Source: Variovorax ginsengisoli (lineage in GTDB: Bacteria > Pseudomonadota > Gammaproteobacteria > Burkholderiales > Burkholderiaceae_C). Taken from it: a DNA stretch of 64,000 nucleotides. The stretch lies in the NCBI RefSeq assembly GCF_006438845.1, contig NZ_RCZJ01000001.1:930001-994000 (forward strand), read 5' to 3'. Shown here piece by piece: positions 29,479 through 40,595 of this stretch (the stretch's first letter is position 1; every line of letters begins with the position of its first letter). Position numbers and translations under genes: made by a program. The notes beneath the pieces are model-generated. The model ran no database searches, was not told where the DNA came from, and saw only the letters and a list, made by a program, of their open reading frames with translations.

Positions 29479-29784
29479 ATGAAAAGAGCATTTGTGCTTG
29501 CTGCGCTCAGCCTCGCCGCCGCCGCCCCCGCGCTCGCCGACCTCGCGCTCGCAGCGTCGAAGAACTGCATGAGCTGCCATGCGGTCGAGCGCAAGGTGCT
29601 CGGCCCGTCCTTCAAGGACGTCGCGCTGCGTTACAAGGACGACAAGGACGCCGCCGCCATGCTCGCCAGCAAGATCATGAAGGGTGGCAAAGGTGTTTGG
29701 GGGCCGGTGCCGATGCCGGCCAACAACCAGGTCAGCGAAGCCGACGCGAAGAAGCTGGCGGGCTGGATTCTCTCGACCAAGTAG
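29479..29784 (+). CDS. Small periplasmic class I cytochrome c
   Basis: The 101-residue preprotein has a signal peptide (MKRAFVLAALSLAAAAPALA). Its mature part is a monoheme c-type cytochrome with CMSCH at residues 30-34 and a Met ligand probably in VPMPANNQ. Length and the ending GWILSTK match the c551/c8 group that carries electrons to terminal oxidases. It could feed the cbb3 oxidase at 18-4639, which is inference. A small GGGCT hairpin lies near its stop codon. Confidence 0.93.
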   Translation: MKRAFVLAALSLAAAAPALADLALAASKNCMSCHAVERKVLGPSFKDVALRYKDDKDAAAMLASKIMKGGKGVWGPVPMPANNQVSEADAKKLAGWILSTK

Positions 29785-29798
29785 CCCGGTTGGGCTTC

Positions 29799-30302
29799 TC
29801 AGAACCGCGGCGGCGGCGTCACGACGGTTGGCGTGACGGGCGCAACCGGCGACACGGCCACTGTGGCACGACGGTCCAGACGGTCTTCCAGCTGGCCAAC
29901 GTGCGCAGCCAACGTGTTTTCCAACTGCTCGACCCGTGCGATCAACGCGGTGTGACGCTCGGCGTTGCGGCTCATGTGGATGTTCTCCTGGGCCTCCAGG
30001 AAATTGCGCAGCTCGGTGAAACGCGAGGCTTCGGCCTTGTCGGCCAGATCGCGCTGCACCTGCATTTCCTTGGTGTGGCGTCGGGTCTCCAGCAACACCG
30101 AACTCTGCAGATAGATCACATAGGCGATGAAGAGGATGCCCAACAGCACGGTCAGCCCGAGCATGATCATGCCGAGCGGCGCTGTGACCTGCATGAAGCC
30201 CAACGACATCAGCGTCGGCGTCGCCAGCGTGCCCCAATTGAGCGCGGCCAAGGCGGCGATCACCAACACCACGAAGAGCAGGACGCCCGTTCTTATTCCC
30301 AT
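29799..30302 (-). CDS. LapA-like membrane protein with coiled-coil tail
   Basis: The 167-residue product has two membrane helices, one at about residues 5-22 and the other around residues 45-65. The layout resembles the lipopolysaccharide-assembly LapA (DUF1049) domain. A charged helical region (about residues 75-140, coiled-coil prone) and a Pro/Val/Thr-rich end TPPPRF follow. Relation to LapA is judged from layout and short sequence resemblance only. I selected ATG at 30302; GTG/ATG starts further upstream add a few residues. No operon partner is evident. Confidence 0.7.
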   Translation of the reverse strand: MGIRTGVLLFVVLVIAALAALNWGTLATPTLMSLGFMQVTAPLGMIMLGLTVLLGILFIAYVIYLQSSVLLETRRHTKEMQVQRDLADKAEASRFTELRNFLEAQENIHMSRNAERHTALIARVEQLENTLAAHVGQLEDRLDRRATVAVSPVAPVTPTVVTPPPRF

Positions 30303-30410
30303 GAGATTCTCCCGAGGGCCCATTCAGGCCGTTGTATCGAAGGAGAGGTTTTAGCGCATCGGCACCGGCGACCGTTGTGGGACACCGACGCCGCGCACGG
30401 ACGGCCGTGT

Positions 30411-32414
<2,004 letters not shown>

Positions 32415-32439
32415 TGTTGTCTCCTGCCAGGGTGGAATG

Positions 32440-32472
32440 CGGCCGTAATGTCGGCGCGGGCACTTACGGCCG
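32440..32472. promoter_or_regulatory. Perfect 9-bp dyad in the acs leader
   Basis: CGGCCGTAA (32440-32448) is repeated in inverse as TTACGGCCG (32464-32472), separated by 15 bases. It lies 25-58 bp upstream of the acs start. It could be a regulator-binding site or form a stem-loop in the acs mRNA leader near the ribosome site. Confidence 0.55.
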
Positions 32473-32584
32473 ACTGACGGGCAGCGGTAGGCGGCCATCA
32501 GAACATGGTAGCGGGCGTAAGGGGATCGCGGCCGCGACGCGGCCCCCCGCCTAAAATCGCCGATCCGCCACAACGCGCCTTCCG

Positions 32585-33217
32585 ATGTCCGCTCCCGACC
32601 CTCTCGACCCTCTGAACCCGCCCGCCGTACGCCGCGGTTCCCCGATGCGCCCACTTCCCCGGCTGATCTTCGCCAGCCGATGGCTCCAGCTTCCGCTCTA
32701 CCTCGGACTGATCATCGCGCAGGGCGTGTACGTCGTGCACTTCCTGGTCGAACTGCTCCACCTCGTGGAAGCGGCATTCGGCAACCAGACCGCGCTGGAG
32801 GCCTTGGTCAACAGCATCGGCTACAAGCCGGACGTGCCCGTCACATCGCTCAACGAGACCGTGATCATGCTGGTGGTGCTGGCGCTGATCGACGTCGTGA
32901 TGATCTCCAACCTGCTGATCATGGTGATCGTGGGTGGCTACGAGACCTTCGTGAGCCGCATGGATCTCGATGGCCACCGCGACCAGCCCGAATGGCTGAG
33001 CCACGTGAACGCTTCAGTGCTGAAGGTCAAGCTGGGCCTGTCGATCATCGGCATCAGCTCGATCCATCTGCTCAAGACCTTCATCAACGCCGACAACTAC
33101 ACCGACCGTGTGCTGATCGCGCAGACCGCCATTCACATCGCGTTCCTGCTTTCGGCCATCGCCATCGCCTATACGGACAAGCTGATGAGCAGCACGCCGA
33201 ACGGCAAGTCGCACTGA
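32585..33217 (+). CDS. YqhA/UPF0114-family (TIGR00645) membrane protein
   Basis: The 210-residue product has four membrane segments. Conserved blocks are [18 protein letters not shown] at the start, the central [23 protein letters not shown] and [10 protein letters not shown]. These identify the UPF0114/YqhA family, whose function is not known. The first 20 residues (Pro/Asp-rich) may not be translated; an in-frame Met at residue 21 (MRPLPRLIF) is a possible true start. It is divergent from acs and convergent with fumC across a shared terminator. Confidence 0.9.
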   Translation: MSAPDPLDPLNPPAVRRGSPMRPLPRLIFASRWLQLPLYLGLIIAQGVYVVHFLVELLHLVEAAFGNQTALEALVNSIGYKPDVPVTSLNETVIMLVVLALIDVVMISNLLIMVIVGGYETFVSRMDLDGHRDQPEWLSHVNASVLKVKLGLSIIGISSIHLLKTFINADNYTDRVLIAQTAIHIAFLLSAIAIAYTDKLMSSTPNGKSH

Positions 33218-33230
33218 GCCGACGCACGAC

Positions 33231-33260
33231 AAAAAAAGCCCCGGTCTTCCGGGGCTTTTT
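33231..33260. terminator. Bidirectional terminator between the YqhA-like gene and fumC
   Basis: AAAAAGCCCCGG pairs with CCGGGGCTTTTT around a TCTT loop, giving a 12-bp stem with A- and T-runs on both sides. It ends transcription of both convergent genes: 14 bp after the upstream stop and 14 bp before the fumC stop. Confidence 0.93.
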
Positions 33261-33273
33261 CGTTGGCGCGCGC

Positions 33274-34659
33274 TCAGCGACCGGTCATGTTCTCCGGCAC
33301 CACCCACTGGTCGAACTGCTCGCCGGTCAGGTGGCCCGATGCCACCGCTGCCTCGCGCAGACTGGAGCCTTCCTTGTGCGCCTTCTTGGCGATGTAAGCG
33401 GCCTTGTCGTAGCCGATGTGCGTGTTGAGCGCGGTCACCAGCATCAGCGAACGCTGGACCAGCTCGGTGATGCGCTCGCGGTTGGGCTCGATCCCCACCG
33501 CGCAGTGGTCGTTGAAGCTCACCATGCCGTCGGCCAGCAGGCGCACGCTCTGCAGGAAGTTGTGCGCCACCATCGGGCGGAACACGTTGAGCTCGAAGTT
33601 GCCCGATGCGCCGCCGAAGTTGATGGCGACGTCGTTGCCGAACACCTGCGCGGCCAGCATCGTGACCGCTTCGCTCTGCGTCGGGTTGACCTTGCCCGGC
33701 ATGATCGAAGAGCCGGGTTCGTTTTCCGGGATGCTCAGCTCGCCGATCCCGCTGCGCGGGCCACTGGCCAGCCAGCGCACGTCGTTGGCGATCTTCATCA
33801 TGCTGGCGGCCAGCGTCTTGAGCGCGCCGTGGGCGTGCACCAGCGCGTCGACCGAAGCCATCGCCTCGAACTTGTTCGGCGCCGTGACGAAAGGCAGGCC
33901 CGTGAGCCCAGCCAGCTCGGCAGCCACCTGTTCAGCGTAGCCCTGCGGTGCGTTCAGGCCGGTGCCGACCGCCGTGCCGCCCAGCGCCAATTCGCTCAGG
34001 TGCGGCAGTGCGGCGCGCACATGCGCCTCACCGTGCGCGAGCTGCGCGACATAGCCCGAGAACTCCTGTCCGAGCGTGAGCGGCGTCGCGTCTTGCAGGT
34101 GGGTGCGACCGATCTTCACGATGTCCATGAAGGCGAGCGACTTCTGCTCCAGCGTGCCCCGCAGCTTGGAGATGGCGGGCAGCAGCTTGTGCGTCAGCGC
34201 CTCGACCGCCGCCACGTGCATGGCCGTCGGGAACACGTCGTTGCTCGACTGGCTCCGGTTCACGTCGTCGTTCGGATGCACCAGGCGCCCTTCCCCGCGC
34301 TCGCCGCCGAGGATCTCGCTGGCCCGGTTGGCCAGTACCTCGTTGACGTTCATGTTGGTCTGCGTGCCCGAGCCGGTCTGCCACACCACCAACGGAAACT
34401 CGTCCGGGTGCTTGCCGGCGATGACCTCATCGGCTGCGGCCACGATGGCCTTCGTTTTCTTCTCGTCCTGCAGGCCGAGCGCATGGTTCACCACGGCCGA
34501 CGCGCGCTTCACCTGCGCCAGCGCCTTGATGATCTCGCGCGGCTGCTGCTCGCCGGAGATGTCGAAGTTCTGCAGCGATCGCTGCGTCTGTGCGCCCCAG
34601 AGCTTGTCGGCGGGTACCTCGATGGGGCCGAAGGTGTCGCGTTCGATGCGTGTCGTCAT
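33274..34659 (-). CDS. fumC: Class II fumarate hydratase FumC
   Basis: FumC interconverts fumarate and malate in the TCA cycle without an iron-sulfur cluster. The 461-residue protein starts [29 protein letters not shown] (start chosen by this conserved N-terminus), contains the [11 protein letters not shown] block and the lyase signature [13 protein letters not shown]. It diverges from a LysR gene. A second, iron-sulfur-dependent fumarase is encoded 12.6 kb away at 47305. The pair probably allows function under both oxidative and iron-replete states. Confidence 0.96.
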   Translation of the reverse strand: MTTRIERDTFGPIEVPADKLWGAQTQRSLQNFDISGEQQPREIIKALAQVKRASAVVNHALGLQDEKKTKAIVAAADEVIAGKHPDEFPLVVWQTGSGTQTNMNVNEVLANRASEILGGERGEGRLVHPNDDVNRSQSSNDVFPTAMHVAAVEALTHKLLPAISKLRGTLEQKSLAFMDIVKIGRTHLQDATPLTLGQEFSGYVAQLAHGEAHVRAALPHLSELALGGTAVGTGLNAPQGYAEQVAAELAGLTGLPFVTAPNKFEAMASVDALVHAHGALKTLAASMMKIANDVRWLASGPRSGIGELSIPENEPGSSIMPGKVNPTQSEAVTMLAAQVFGNDVAINFGGASGNFELNVFRPMVAHNFLQSVRLLADGMVSFNDHCAVGIEPNRERITELVQRSLMLVTALNTHIGYDKAAYIAKKAHKEGSSLREAAVASGHLTGEQFDQWVVPENMTGR

Positions 34660-34707
34660 GGATTTTTGCCCTTCTGGGCACAAAGATTCGAGCCTGCCAG
34701 TATGAAC

Positions 34708-34730
34708 GCGATGCGAAATATTCTCATCGC
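34708..34730. promoter_or_regulatory. GCGATG-N11-CATCGC dyad between fumC and LysR
   Basis: GCGATG and CATCGC are exact inverses with an 11-base AT-rich centre (CGAAATATTCT). The dyad is 48 bp upstream of the fumC start, a position and spacing that suit a LysR-type operator. Binding by the adjacent LysR protein is a hypothesis. Confidence 0.4.
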
Positions 34731-34731
34731 C

Positions 34732-34758
34732 TGGGGTGATTGGGGTCACTGGGGTCAC
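34732..34758. repeat. Three tandem 9-bp repeats upstream of fumC
   Basis: TGGGGTGAT, TGGGGTCAC and TGGGGTCAC are consecutive, the last two identical. They lie directly beside the dyad at 34708-34730. They also encode a WGDWGHWGH stretch in an open forward frame at 34702-34911 that I do not accept as a gene. Regulator binding is possible; there is no sign of a replication origin. Confidence 0.55.
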
Positions 34759-34907
34759 AGCGAAAATATCGATAAAGCGCTGGCCTCCCACAAACTTTCT
34801 TCCTACACTTCCTCGGCCGTGAAATCCTGTCTGCGACACGTCGTGCGGGCACTTGCCACGGTAACAACGCACAGAGCGCTCAGCGCCGGCACACAGGGAG
34901 TGAAGTC

Positions 34908-35027
34908 ATGAAACGAAGGTCTGTCACACAGGACCTGCGCCGCGCCTTGCCGCCGACGCAGATTTCATCCGGCGCGTTTCTGCGACATGCCGAAGTGCTG
35001 ATCCATCGCCCGCCTGCGTCGCGCTGA
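34908..35027 (+). CDS. Possible 39-residue leader ORF before the LysR gene
   Basis: ATG at 34908 is preceded by a strong ribosome site (GGGAGTGAAG). It starts a 39-codon frame beginning MKRRSVTQDLRRALPPTQ and ending RPPASR. The stop at 35025-35027 is 6 bp before the LysR ATG, close enough for translational coupling. The LysR start itself has no strong Shine-Dalgarno. The peptide is basic and I do not recognise it. It may be a leader that sets LysR translation, or chance. Confidence 0.35.
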   Translation: MKRRSVTQDLRRALPPTQISSGAFLRHAEVLIHRPPASR

Positions 35028-35033
35028 GGCCGC

Positions 35034-35984
35034 ATGGACTTCGTGCAAGCCCTCGAAGATTTCCAGGCCGTATCGGCATTCCGCAGCTTTTCGCTGGCCG
35101 CAAAGGCCCGTGCCGTAACCCAGCCGGCCCTCAGTCGGCGCATCCAGCGCCTCGAGGCCTGGGTCGGCGCCGAACTGATTGACCGACGCGGCAAACCCAT
35201 TGTGCTGACTGGAGCCGGGCAGCTGTTCCACGATCACGTCACGCCGCTGCTGAGTTCGCTCAATCTTGCGTGCCAGCTGGTGCGCGGCGACACCGGCGAC
35301 GGGGATGTGCTGTCGATCCAGGCGGCGCACTCGCTTTGCCTTGGAATGCTGCCGCGATGGCTGCAGGAAATGCGCAAGCAACTGCCGGCGTTGCGCGTGA
35401 AGGTCGTTCCCGCCCACATGGATGCCTCGATGCAAGAACTCGGCACAGGCGCCAGCGATCTGGTGGCCTGCCACGGCCACGACGCGCTTCCCTGGATACC
35501 TCACCGCGACAAGTTCGATTGCTTCCTGCTTGGCACCGACCGACTTGTACCGGTTGCCCTCGCGGACGAAGCGGGGAATCCGATCTTCAAGCTGGACGAT
35601 TCAAGGATGGTGAGTTACCTGGCCTATACGGAAGACACCTTTCTGGCCCGCGCCGTGAGCTTCTTGATGCTGAGTTCGCCCCGGCGACTCGATCTCATTC
35701 GGATCGCGGAATCATCGATGGCCGAGGTCTTGAAGCACATGGCCTTGCAGGGCTTCGGCCTCGCCTGGATCCCGCACAGCTGTGTGGAAGACGAATTGCG
35801 CAACGGACGGCTCGCGCTTGCCGGCGGTCAGGAATGGCAATTGCCATTGCATGTCCACCTCTATCGCCGCGGGGCAGCCACGTCCTCATGCAGCGTGCTG
35901 GATGCGTTCTGGGCCTTGTTGGAATCAGGGCCGCGACTCAACGGCGACGCGCCGCGCGCTGTGCCGCCGACGCTGCATCACTGA
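35034..35984 (+). CDS. LysR-type transcriptional regulator near fumC
   Basis: The 316-residue product has an N-terminal LysR helix-turn-helix (FSLAAKARAVTQPALSRRIQRLEAWVG) followed by the effector-binding domain. Its look is similar to the HypT/YjiE subgroup, though I cannot confirm this. It diverges from fumC, so fumC regulation is a reasonable guess, and its 3' end overlaps the convergent acyltransferase gene by 47 bp. Its effector is unknown. Confidence 0.93.
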   Translation: MDFVQALEDFQAVSAFRSFSLAAKARAVTQPALSRRIQRLEAWVGAELIDRRGKPIVLTGAGQLFHDHVTPLLSSLNLACQLVRGDTGDGDVLSIQAAHSLCLGMLPRWLQEMRKQLPALRVKVVPAHMDASMQELGTGASDLVACHGHDALPWIPHRDKFDCFLLGTDRLVPVALADEAGNPIFKLDDSRMVSYLAYTEDTFLARAVSFLMLSSPRRLDLIRIAESSMAEVLKHMALQGFGLAWIPHSCVEDELRNGRLALAGGQEWQLPLHVHLYRRGAATSSCSVLDAFWALLESGPRLNGDAPRAVPPTLHH

Positions 35985-37170
35985 CACGGACACCCCGCGC
36001 GTCGGAGTCAATGCCGGGAGCCATCCGTTGTCCAAGACGCATGAACGGCCGCTCGATCCCCCGATGCACGGCGAGCGCCAACAAGGTGGCAGGCCCGAGC
36101 GCCACGGCCAACACACCCAGCATCACCGGCAGCGGCCATTCGGAGAGAACGGCCTGCGGCACATGGGCCGACACAGTCCAGGCGAGCAAGTACATCACGA
36201 TGAAGTGGCACAGGTAGAAGCTGTACGACAGCGCGCCGCAATGCAGCACCAAGGCTCGCCACGCAGGGGGCATCGCCCAGCAGGCCCCGGCCGGTCGCTC
36301 TTCCACGATCACCAGAATCAGCACCAGTGCGCCGAGCGCCATTGACAAGTCGGCCAGCGGATGATGTTCGAGCGTGACAAAGCCCGGCACGCACAGGGCC
36401 GCAATGCACACCAGAACGCGGGGCTGACGCCCAATGCCCCAGCGACGCACCACCGCATCGAGCTCGGCGCGGAACACGCCGCCGTAGACGCCAAGCAGGA
36501 AGACGTACAAGAAGTGTCCGGCCCCGTCATATCGGCAAAACGGCGCCACGATGAACGCTGCAACGATCTGCCCCAGCGCCACGATCCCGCCCAGATGCCG
36601 CGCCGTGAGCACCAGCAACGGCAAACAGGCACTCATCGCGATCTCGACGCTCAGGCTCCAGGCCACGGGGTTCAACGCTGTGCTGAGCAAACCCAGATTG
36701 GCCGGCCAATCGACGCTCGCTATGTCGCTGCGGTAGAACTGCACCAGCCAAGACGCAGCTTGCGGCCAGACTCGAAAGTCTCCGCGTAGCCCGAGACCTA
36801 CCGCCACGAGCGCCAACGATGCGACATAGGCCGGCCAGAGTCGCAGCACGCGGCGCACGTAAAACGCCACGACCGAGCGCGCACACATCCCTCGCGCCGA
36901 GATTGCGCCGGACAGCAGGAAACCACTCAGCACGAAGAACAGATCGACCGCCATCGCGCCGTTGAAAACGGCGAGCAGGCAGCGCACCACGGCGCCCTGA
37001 ACGGTCGAAGCCTGCCAGGGAGGCAGCATGAGCAGCCTTTCATCGCCGACAACGCGCAGCCACATCAGCGAATGGAAGACCGCCACCGTGAGCGCCGCGA
37101 TCGCACGCAAGGCAGCGAGGTTGACGTCTGGCGACGATGAGCGCCACCGCTCGCTCGCAGCGTCGATCAT
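35938..37170 (-). CDS. OafA/YrhL-type membrane acyltransferase coupled to virB4
   Basis: The 410-residue protein has about ten membrane helices and matches acyltransferase family 3. The N-terminal VNLAALRAIAALTVAVFHS block carries the catalytic His, and DLFFVLSGFLLSGAI and the Arg in YVRRVLRLWPAY follow. Such enzymes acetylate surface polysaccharides or peptidoglycan. Its ATG overlaps the virB4 stop (ATGA), so it is translated with the secretion operon, which is unusual. A role in modifying the envelope for the VirB apparatus is inference. Confidence 0.9.
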   Translation of the reverse strand: MIDAASERWRSSSPDVNLAALRAIAALTVAVFHSLMWLRVVGDERLLMLPPWQASTVQGAVVRCLLAVFNGAMAVDLFFVLSGFLLSGAISARGMCARSVVAFYVRRVLRLWPAYVASLALVAVGLGLRGDFRVWPQAASWLVQFYRSDIASVDWPANLGLLSTALNPVAWSLSVEIAMSACLPLLVLTARHLGGIVALGQIVAAFIVAPFCRYDGAGHFLYVFLLGVYGGVFRAELDAVVRRWGIGRQPRVLVCIAALCVPGFVTLEHHPLADLSMALGALVLILVIVEERPAGACWAMPPAWRALVLHCGALSYSFYLCHFIVMYLLAWTVSAHVPQAVLSEWPLPVMLGVLAVALGPATLLALAVHRGIERPFMRLGQRMAPGIDSDARGVRVSDAASAAQRAARRR

Positions 37171-39521
37171 GCGGGCGCGATACGGGCCCAGAAAGCTTCA
37201 AGCCAAAGCGCGGGATCTTGTCCCTTCTGCGCCATGATTTCGGTCGCCAACGCCACGTTGGCCGTGGTCCCCGACAGCACCGCCAACTCGCGCGCCATGC
37301 CGTTCAGATCGAGCTCGCACAGCGCCGCGTCATGCCCCTGCTTGACCAAGAACCGCCGAGACTTCTCTGGGGTCGTGGAGATGATCTCGAACTCGCGTCG
37401 CGTGCACTTGAAACCTTCCATGTAGTCACATTCGTCTGCAAATGGGTTCGGCAGGAAAATTTTTGTAGCCGACTGCTCGATGATCGATGCCGAGAACGGG
37501 CTGCGCAACACGTCCGCCGGGCTCTGGGTACCGGCGATCACGAAGCCATTCATTTTTCGGATGGTCTTGTTTTTGGCATGCACGCGCTGCGCCAAAAAAT
37601 CGTCTTCCAGCATCTTCCAGAACTCGTCGTAGCCCTCGTAGTGCCTCTTGCCCAGCATGCTGGCATCGGCCCGATGCGCGATGTAGCGCAGGATCGGGGT
37701 TCGCAGTTCCGCATCGTCCAGGAACACTGTCGTATCGAAGCCGTTGGGCACGCCAGCGTTGAACGACAGGACATCCTCGTCGTTGTCGAAAACCCAGTGG
37801 TTGGCACCGCGTCCGCACCACTTCTGCAGGCGTGCAAACATCCCGTCGGATTCGGTCGGATCCAGGAACTGAAGTACCGACGCAAGCTTCTGCAACGGTG
37901 CTGGGAGCGAAAAAACCCCGACCACCGCGTCGTACAGCGTCTTCTCCTCCGCCGCCTTGAAGTGCCGCTCCTCACGGCCCGACACGAGGATCTTCAACAG
38001 GCTCTGGATGAACAGCACGTTGGTCTCATCGAACGTCATCCGAAAGGGATTGAAACCAGTGCGTTCGCCCTTCTTCAACGAAAGGTAGCGACCACCCAAT
38101 GCGCGGATCGTGAGGTGCATGCCCTCGTCCTTGTCGAAGTAGAGCCCGGTGGCGCCGAAACGCGACAGCATTGCCAGCATGAAGCCTTGGAGTACGGTCT
38201 TGCCGGCCCCCGAGGGGCCGATGATGATGGTGTTGCCGAGACTTTCCTGGTGAAAGTTGAAGTAGTACGGCGCGCCTGCCACGGTCTTGAGCAAGGCGAC
38301 CGATTCGCCCCAGTGGTTGCCCGTGCGCCGGCCCTCGGCATAGTTGTAGAACGGGCTCAGCGACGCGAAATTGCGGCTGGTGAGGGGTGCCACCCGCGGA
38401 CGGTAGGCGAAGTTTCCGGGCAGCTGCGCCCAGAAGGCGCCCTCCAGCGCAATGTCTTCGCGTGCCACCACCATGCCACTGTCGGACAGCATGGCGCGCG
38501 CCGAAGCGATGTTGTCTATCAGCTCGCGCTGCGTGCTGCCTTTGACGAAGAGGCTGATGTGGTGGTCCCCCACCGCGTAACGACCTGCGGTGAGGTCGTC
38601 GAGCGCCGTGTCTAGCTCGGCAATCTGCGACTTGGCAAGGTCGCCCGCACTGATCATTCGGCCCTGTTGGCGCCGGAAGATCCCGATGGCGAGTTGCCGA
38701 TTGAGGAATGCGAAGCTTTGGGTGAAAACGAACTCGCACGGCAGCGCCAGCAGCCCGTTCATAATGCCCGGCGACGTGCTGGCCGGATACTCCTTGACGC
38801 ACAGCGCACCCATCAGCACCGTGCGCACCGGCGTCCGTAACTCCATGGTGTCGCCCGAGAACAGGGGGCGGCTCGTCGGCAGCACCTCGTTGATGGGCGT
38901 GCGTGTCACCGGGACCGGCTGATGCTCGCCGTTGAGCACGTGGCCGAGAAATTCGAGCAGCGACGAGCGCAGGACTCCTTCCGATTCATAGGTTCCGAGC
39001 GGCACCGGCGCGTAGCGGGCAAGCCCTTCTTTGCTGATCGAAAGGATGCTCTCTAGCGCCTCGATCGCTCGGCTTTGCTCCTGCATCAGCGCCTGAGGAT
39101 CGAACCGGTCGAGCCTGCCGAAAAGACGCTTGATCGGCGCGGCGCGACCGTAGACGAAGGTCAAGTAAAGCTCGTTGGTGTACATGCGTACGCCTGAAAG
39201 CCGCTCGTAATAGCGATCGCCGAGCTGCTGAGCAAAGGCATTGTCGAAGGTGGGCGTTCGATGCTGAGGTGTACGCGATCGGATCACGTGCACCCAGACT
39301 GCGAGCTCTGGTGCCGCGATATTTCGCAGGAACACGTTGAGCTGTTCGTGCCACGCGTTGCGCACCTCGATGTCGGCGCTCTCGAACGCGATGCCGGCGA
39401 AGCGCAACGCCATCACGTAATTGCCGTCGAGCGTCTTGACGATGTGGCGCGCGATATGCGCGCCATATGGCACGCAATCGGAACACGAGAGTTCCTTGCT
39501 GAGCAGCTTGGCGGAGGTCAT
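37167..39521 (-). CDS. virB4: Type IV secretion ATPase VirB4
   Basis: VirB4 powers pilus assembly and substrate transfer at the inner membrane. The 784-residue protein (ATG at 39521; an open frame extends further but overlaps virB11) has the N-terminal CagE/TrbE-VirB-like domain and a P-loop, GPSGAGKTVL, near residue 435. Further on are the SGREERHF region, the YDEFWKMLEDDF acidic motif and RKMNGFVIAGTQSPADVL. The strand before the DE of the Walker B site reads HYEGY instead of the usual run of aliphatic residues. It is the second-last gene of the operon, 14 bp after virB11. Confidence 0.94.
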   Translation of the reverse strand: MTSAKLLSKELSCSDCVPYGAHIARHIVKTLDGNYVMALRFAGIAFESADIEVRNAWHEQLNVFLRNIAAPELAVWVHVIRSRTPQHRTPTFDNAFAQQLGDRYYERLSGVRMYTNELYLTFVYGRAAPIKRLFGRLDRFDPQALMQEQSRAIEALESILSISKEGLARYAPVPLGTYESEGVLRSSLLEFLGHVLNGEHQPVPVTRTPINEVLPTSRPLFSGDTMELRTPVRTVLMGALCVKEYPASTSPGIMNGLLALPCEFVFTQSFAFLNRQLAIGIFRRQQGRMISAGDLAKSQIAELDTALDDLTAGRYAVGDHHISLFVKGSTQRELIDNIASARAMLSDSGMVVAREDIALEGAFWAQLPGNFAYRPRVAPLTSRNFASLSPFYNYAEGRRTGNHWGESVALLKTVAGAPYYFNFHQESLGNTIIIGPSGAGKTVLQGFMLAMLSRFGATGLYFDKDEGMHLTIRALGGRYLSLKKGERTGFNPFRMTFDETNVLFIQSLLKILVSGREERHFKAAEEKTLYDAVVGVFSLPAPLQKLASVLQFLDPTESDGMFARLQKWCGRGANHWVFDNDEDVLSFNAGVPNGFDTTVFLDDAELRTPILRYIAHRADASMLGKRHYEGYDEFWKMLEDDFLAQRVHAKNKTIRKMNGFVIAGTQSPADVLRSPFSASIIEQSATKIFLPNPFADECDYMEGFKCTRREFEIISTTPEKSRRFLVKQGHDAALCELDLNGMARELAVLSGTTANVALATEIMAQKGQDPALWLEAFWARIAPA

Positions 39522-39535
39522 GGATGTGCGGGCGC

Positions 39536-40591
39536 CTACTGCGCAAAAGTGTCGGAAGCCTTGAACCACGGGTCGAAGTACACCCCGGTCACCACTCGCC
39601 GCCGCTCGATGACGTGCAATTGCACGATCACATCCACATTGCAGCGCAGCAGGTAGAGGATGTCCTTGCGGTCCAGGCTGCGACCTTCTGGCGATTCCTT
39701 GACGCGCAGCATCAGCATCTCGAAGGCCTCGCGATAGCTGCCCGCATGAACGGTGGTGATTGATCCTGGGTGGCCCGAGCCGACATTCACAAGGTATTCG
39801 TAGGCTTCTTCGCCTCGAATTTCCGCCAGCAGAATCCGGTCGGGCTTCATCCGCAGGCACGACTGCAGCAGCTGCTTGGCTGTGACATGCGCCATGCCCT
39901 GCGAATCCTTGGAATAGATCAGATTGATCTGGTTGAGATGCCGAGGCAAAAGTATCTCTCGCGTGTCCTCGATGGTGATGATGCGTTCGTCGAGCGCGAT
40001 TTCCTTTGCGATGCTCTTGCCCAGCGTGGTTTTGCCGGAGCCGGTCTTGCCGGCGATGACGATGTTCTTGTTGGCCCGAGTGGCGGCGCGCAGAAAGCCG
40101 GGCCAATCGCGGCGGTCGATCATTCCGACAAGACGACGGTCGACGTCCAGCAGTTGCGTCATGGCGACCTGCTCGGCAGACAGCTGGGGTCGGTGCCAGG
40201 CGGTGTCGTGAAAGACGCCATTTTTCTCGAAGACCTCCAGCGCCACCTCGCGCACCGAGGGCTTACGGATCGTGATGCTGATCTGACCGCTGTCACACGC
40301 GGGCGGCAGTACCACCTGCACCCGCTCCTGGTCGGGCAGGCTCGAAGAGAGAACGGGGGCCGACGTGTCGATCTTCTGGTGGGAGGCAGTGGCGATCAGG
40401 CGAGCCAGCTTCTGGCAGTAGTCCTGCGTCAGCGCGGGACAGTCATGACGCGTCCAACCGACGCCGTTCTCTACGAACACCTCCAGCGGGCGGTTCACGC
40501 AGACTTCGGTCACGTCCGGATCGCCGAGCCAGGCTCGAAACGGCGTGAGCCACTGACGCAGCGCGCCGTTTTCACGGAGATCTTCGTGCAT
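39536..40591 (-). CDS. virB11: Type IV secretion hexameric ATPase VirB11
   Basis: The 351-residue secretion ATPase has an N-terminal domain and a RecA-like domain with Walker A GKTGSGKTTL near residue 180, Asp box ITIEDTREIL, Walker B ILLAEIRG and His box GHPGSITTVHAGS. It works on the cytoplasmic face to drive pilus biogenesis and transfer. It starts 4 bp after virB10 and ends 14 bp before virB4. It is the best conserved member of the set. Confidence 0.96.
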   Translation of the reverse strand: MHEDLRENGALRQWLTPFRAWLGDPDVTEVCVNRPLEVFVENGVGWTRHDCPALTQDYCQKLARLIATASHQKIDTSAPVLSSSLPDQERVQVVLPPACDSGQISITIRKPSVREVALEVFEKNGVFHDTAWHRPQLSAEQVAMTQLLDVDRRLVGMIDRRDWPGFLRAATRANKNIVIAGKTGSGKTTLGKSIAKEIALDERIITIEDTREILLPRHLNQINLIYSKDSQGMAHVTAKQLLQSCLRMKPDRILLAEIRGEEAYEYLVNVGSGHPGSITTVHAGSYREAFEMLMLRVKESPEGRSLDRKDILYLLRCNVDVIVQLHVIERRRVVTGVYFDPWFKASDTFAQ

Positions 40592-40595
40592 GAGG

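Noticed and set aside
34732..34758. Iterons of a replication origin
   Set aside because: Only three 9-bp copies, with no replication initiator gene or AT-rich region beside them.
34702..34911. A 69-codon forward frame with a Trp-rich start (WGDWGHWGH)
   Set aside because: No ribosome site and its Trp pattern comes from three 9-bp repeats; kept only as part of a finding.
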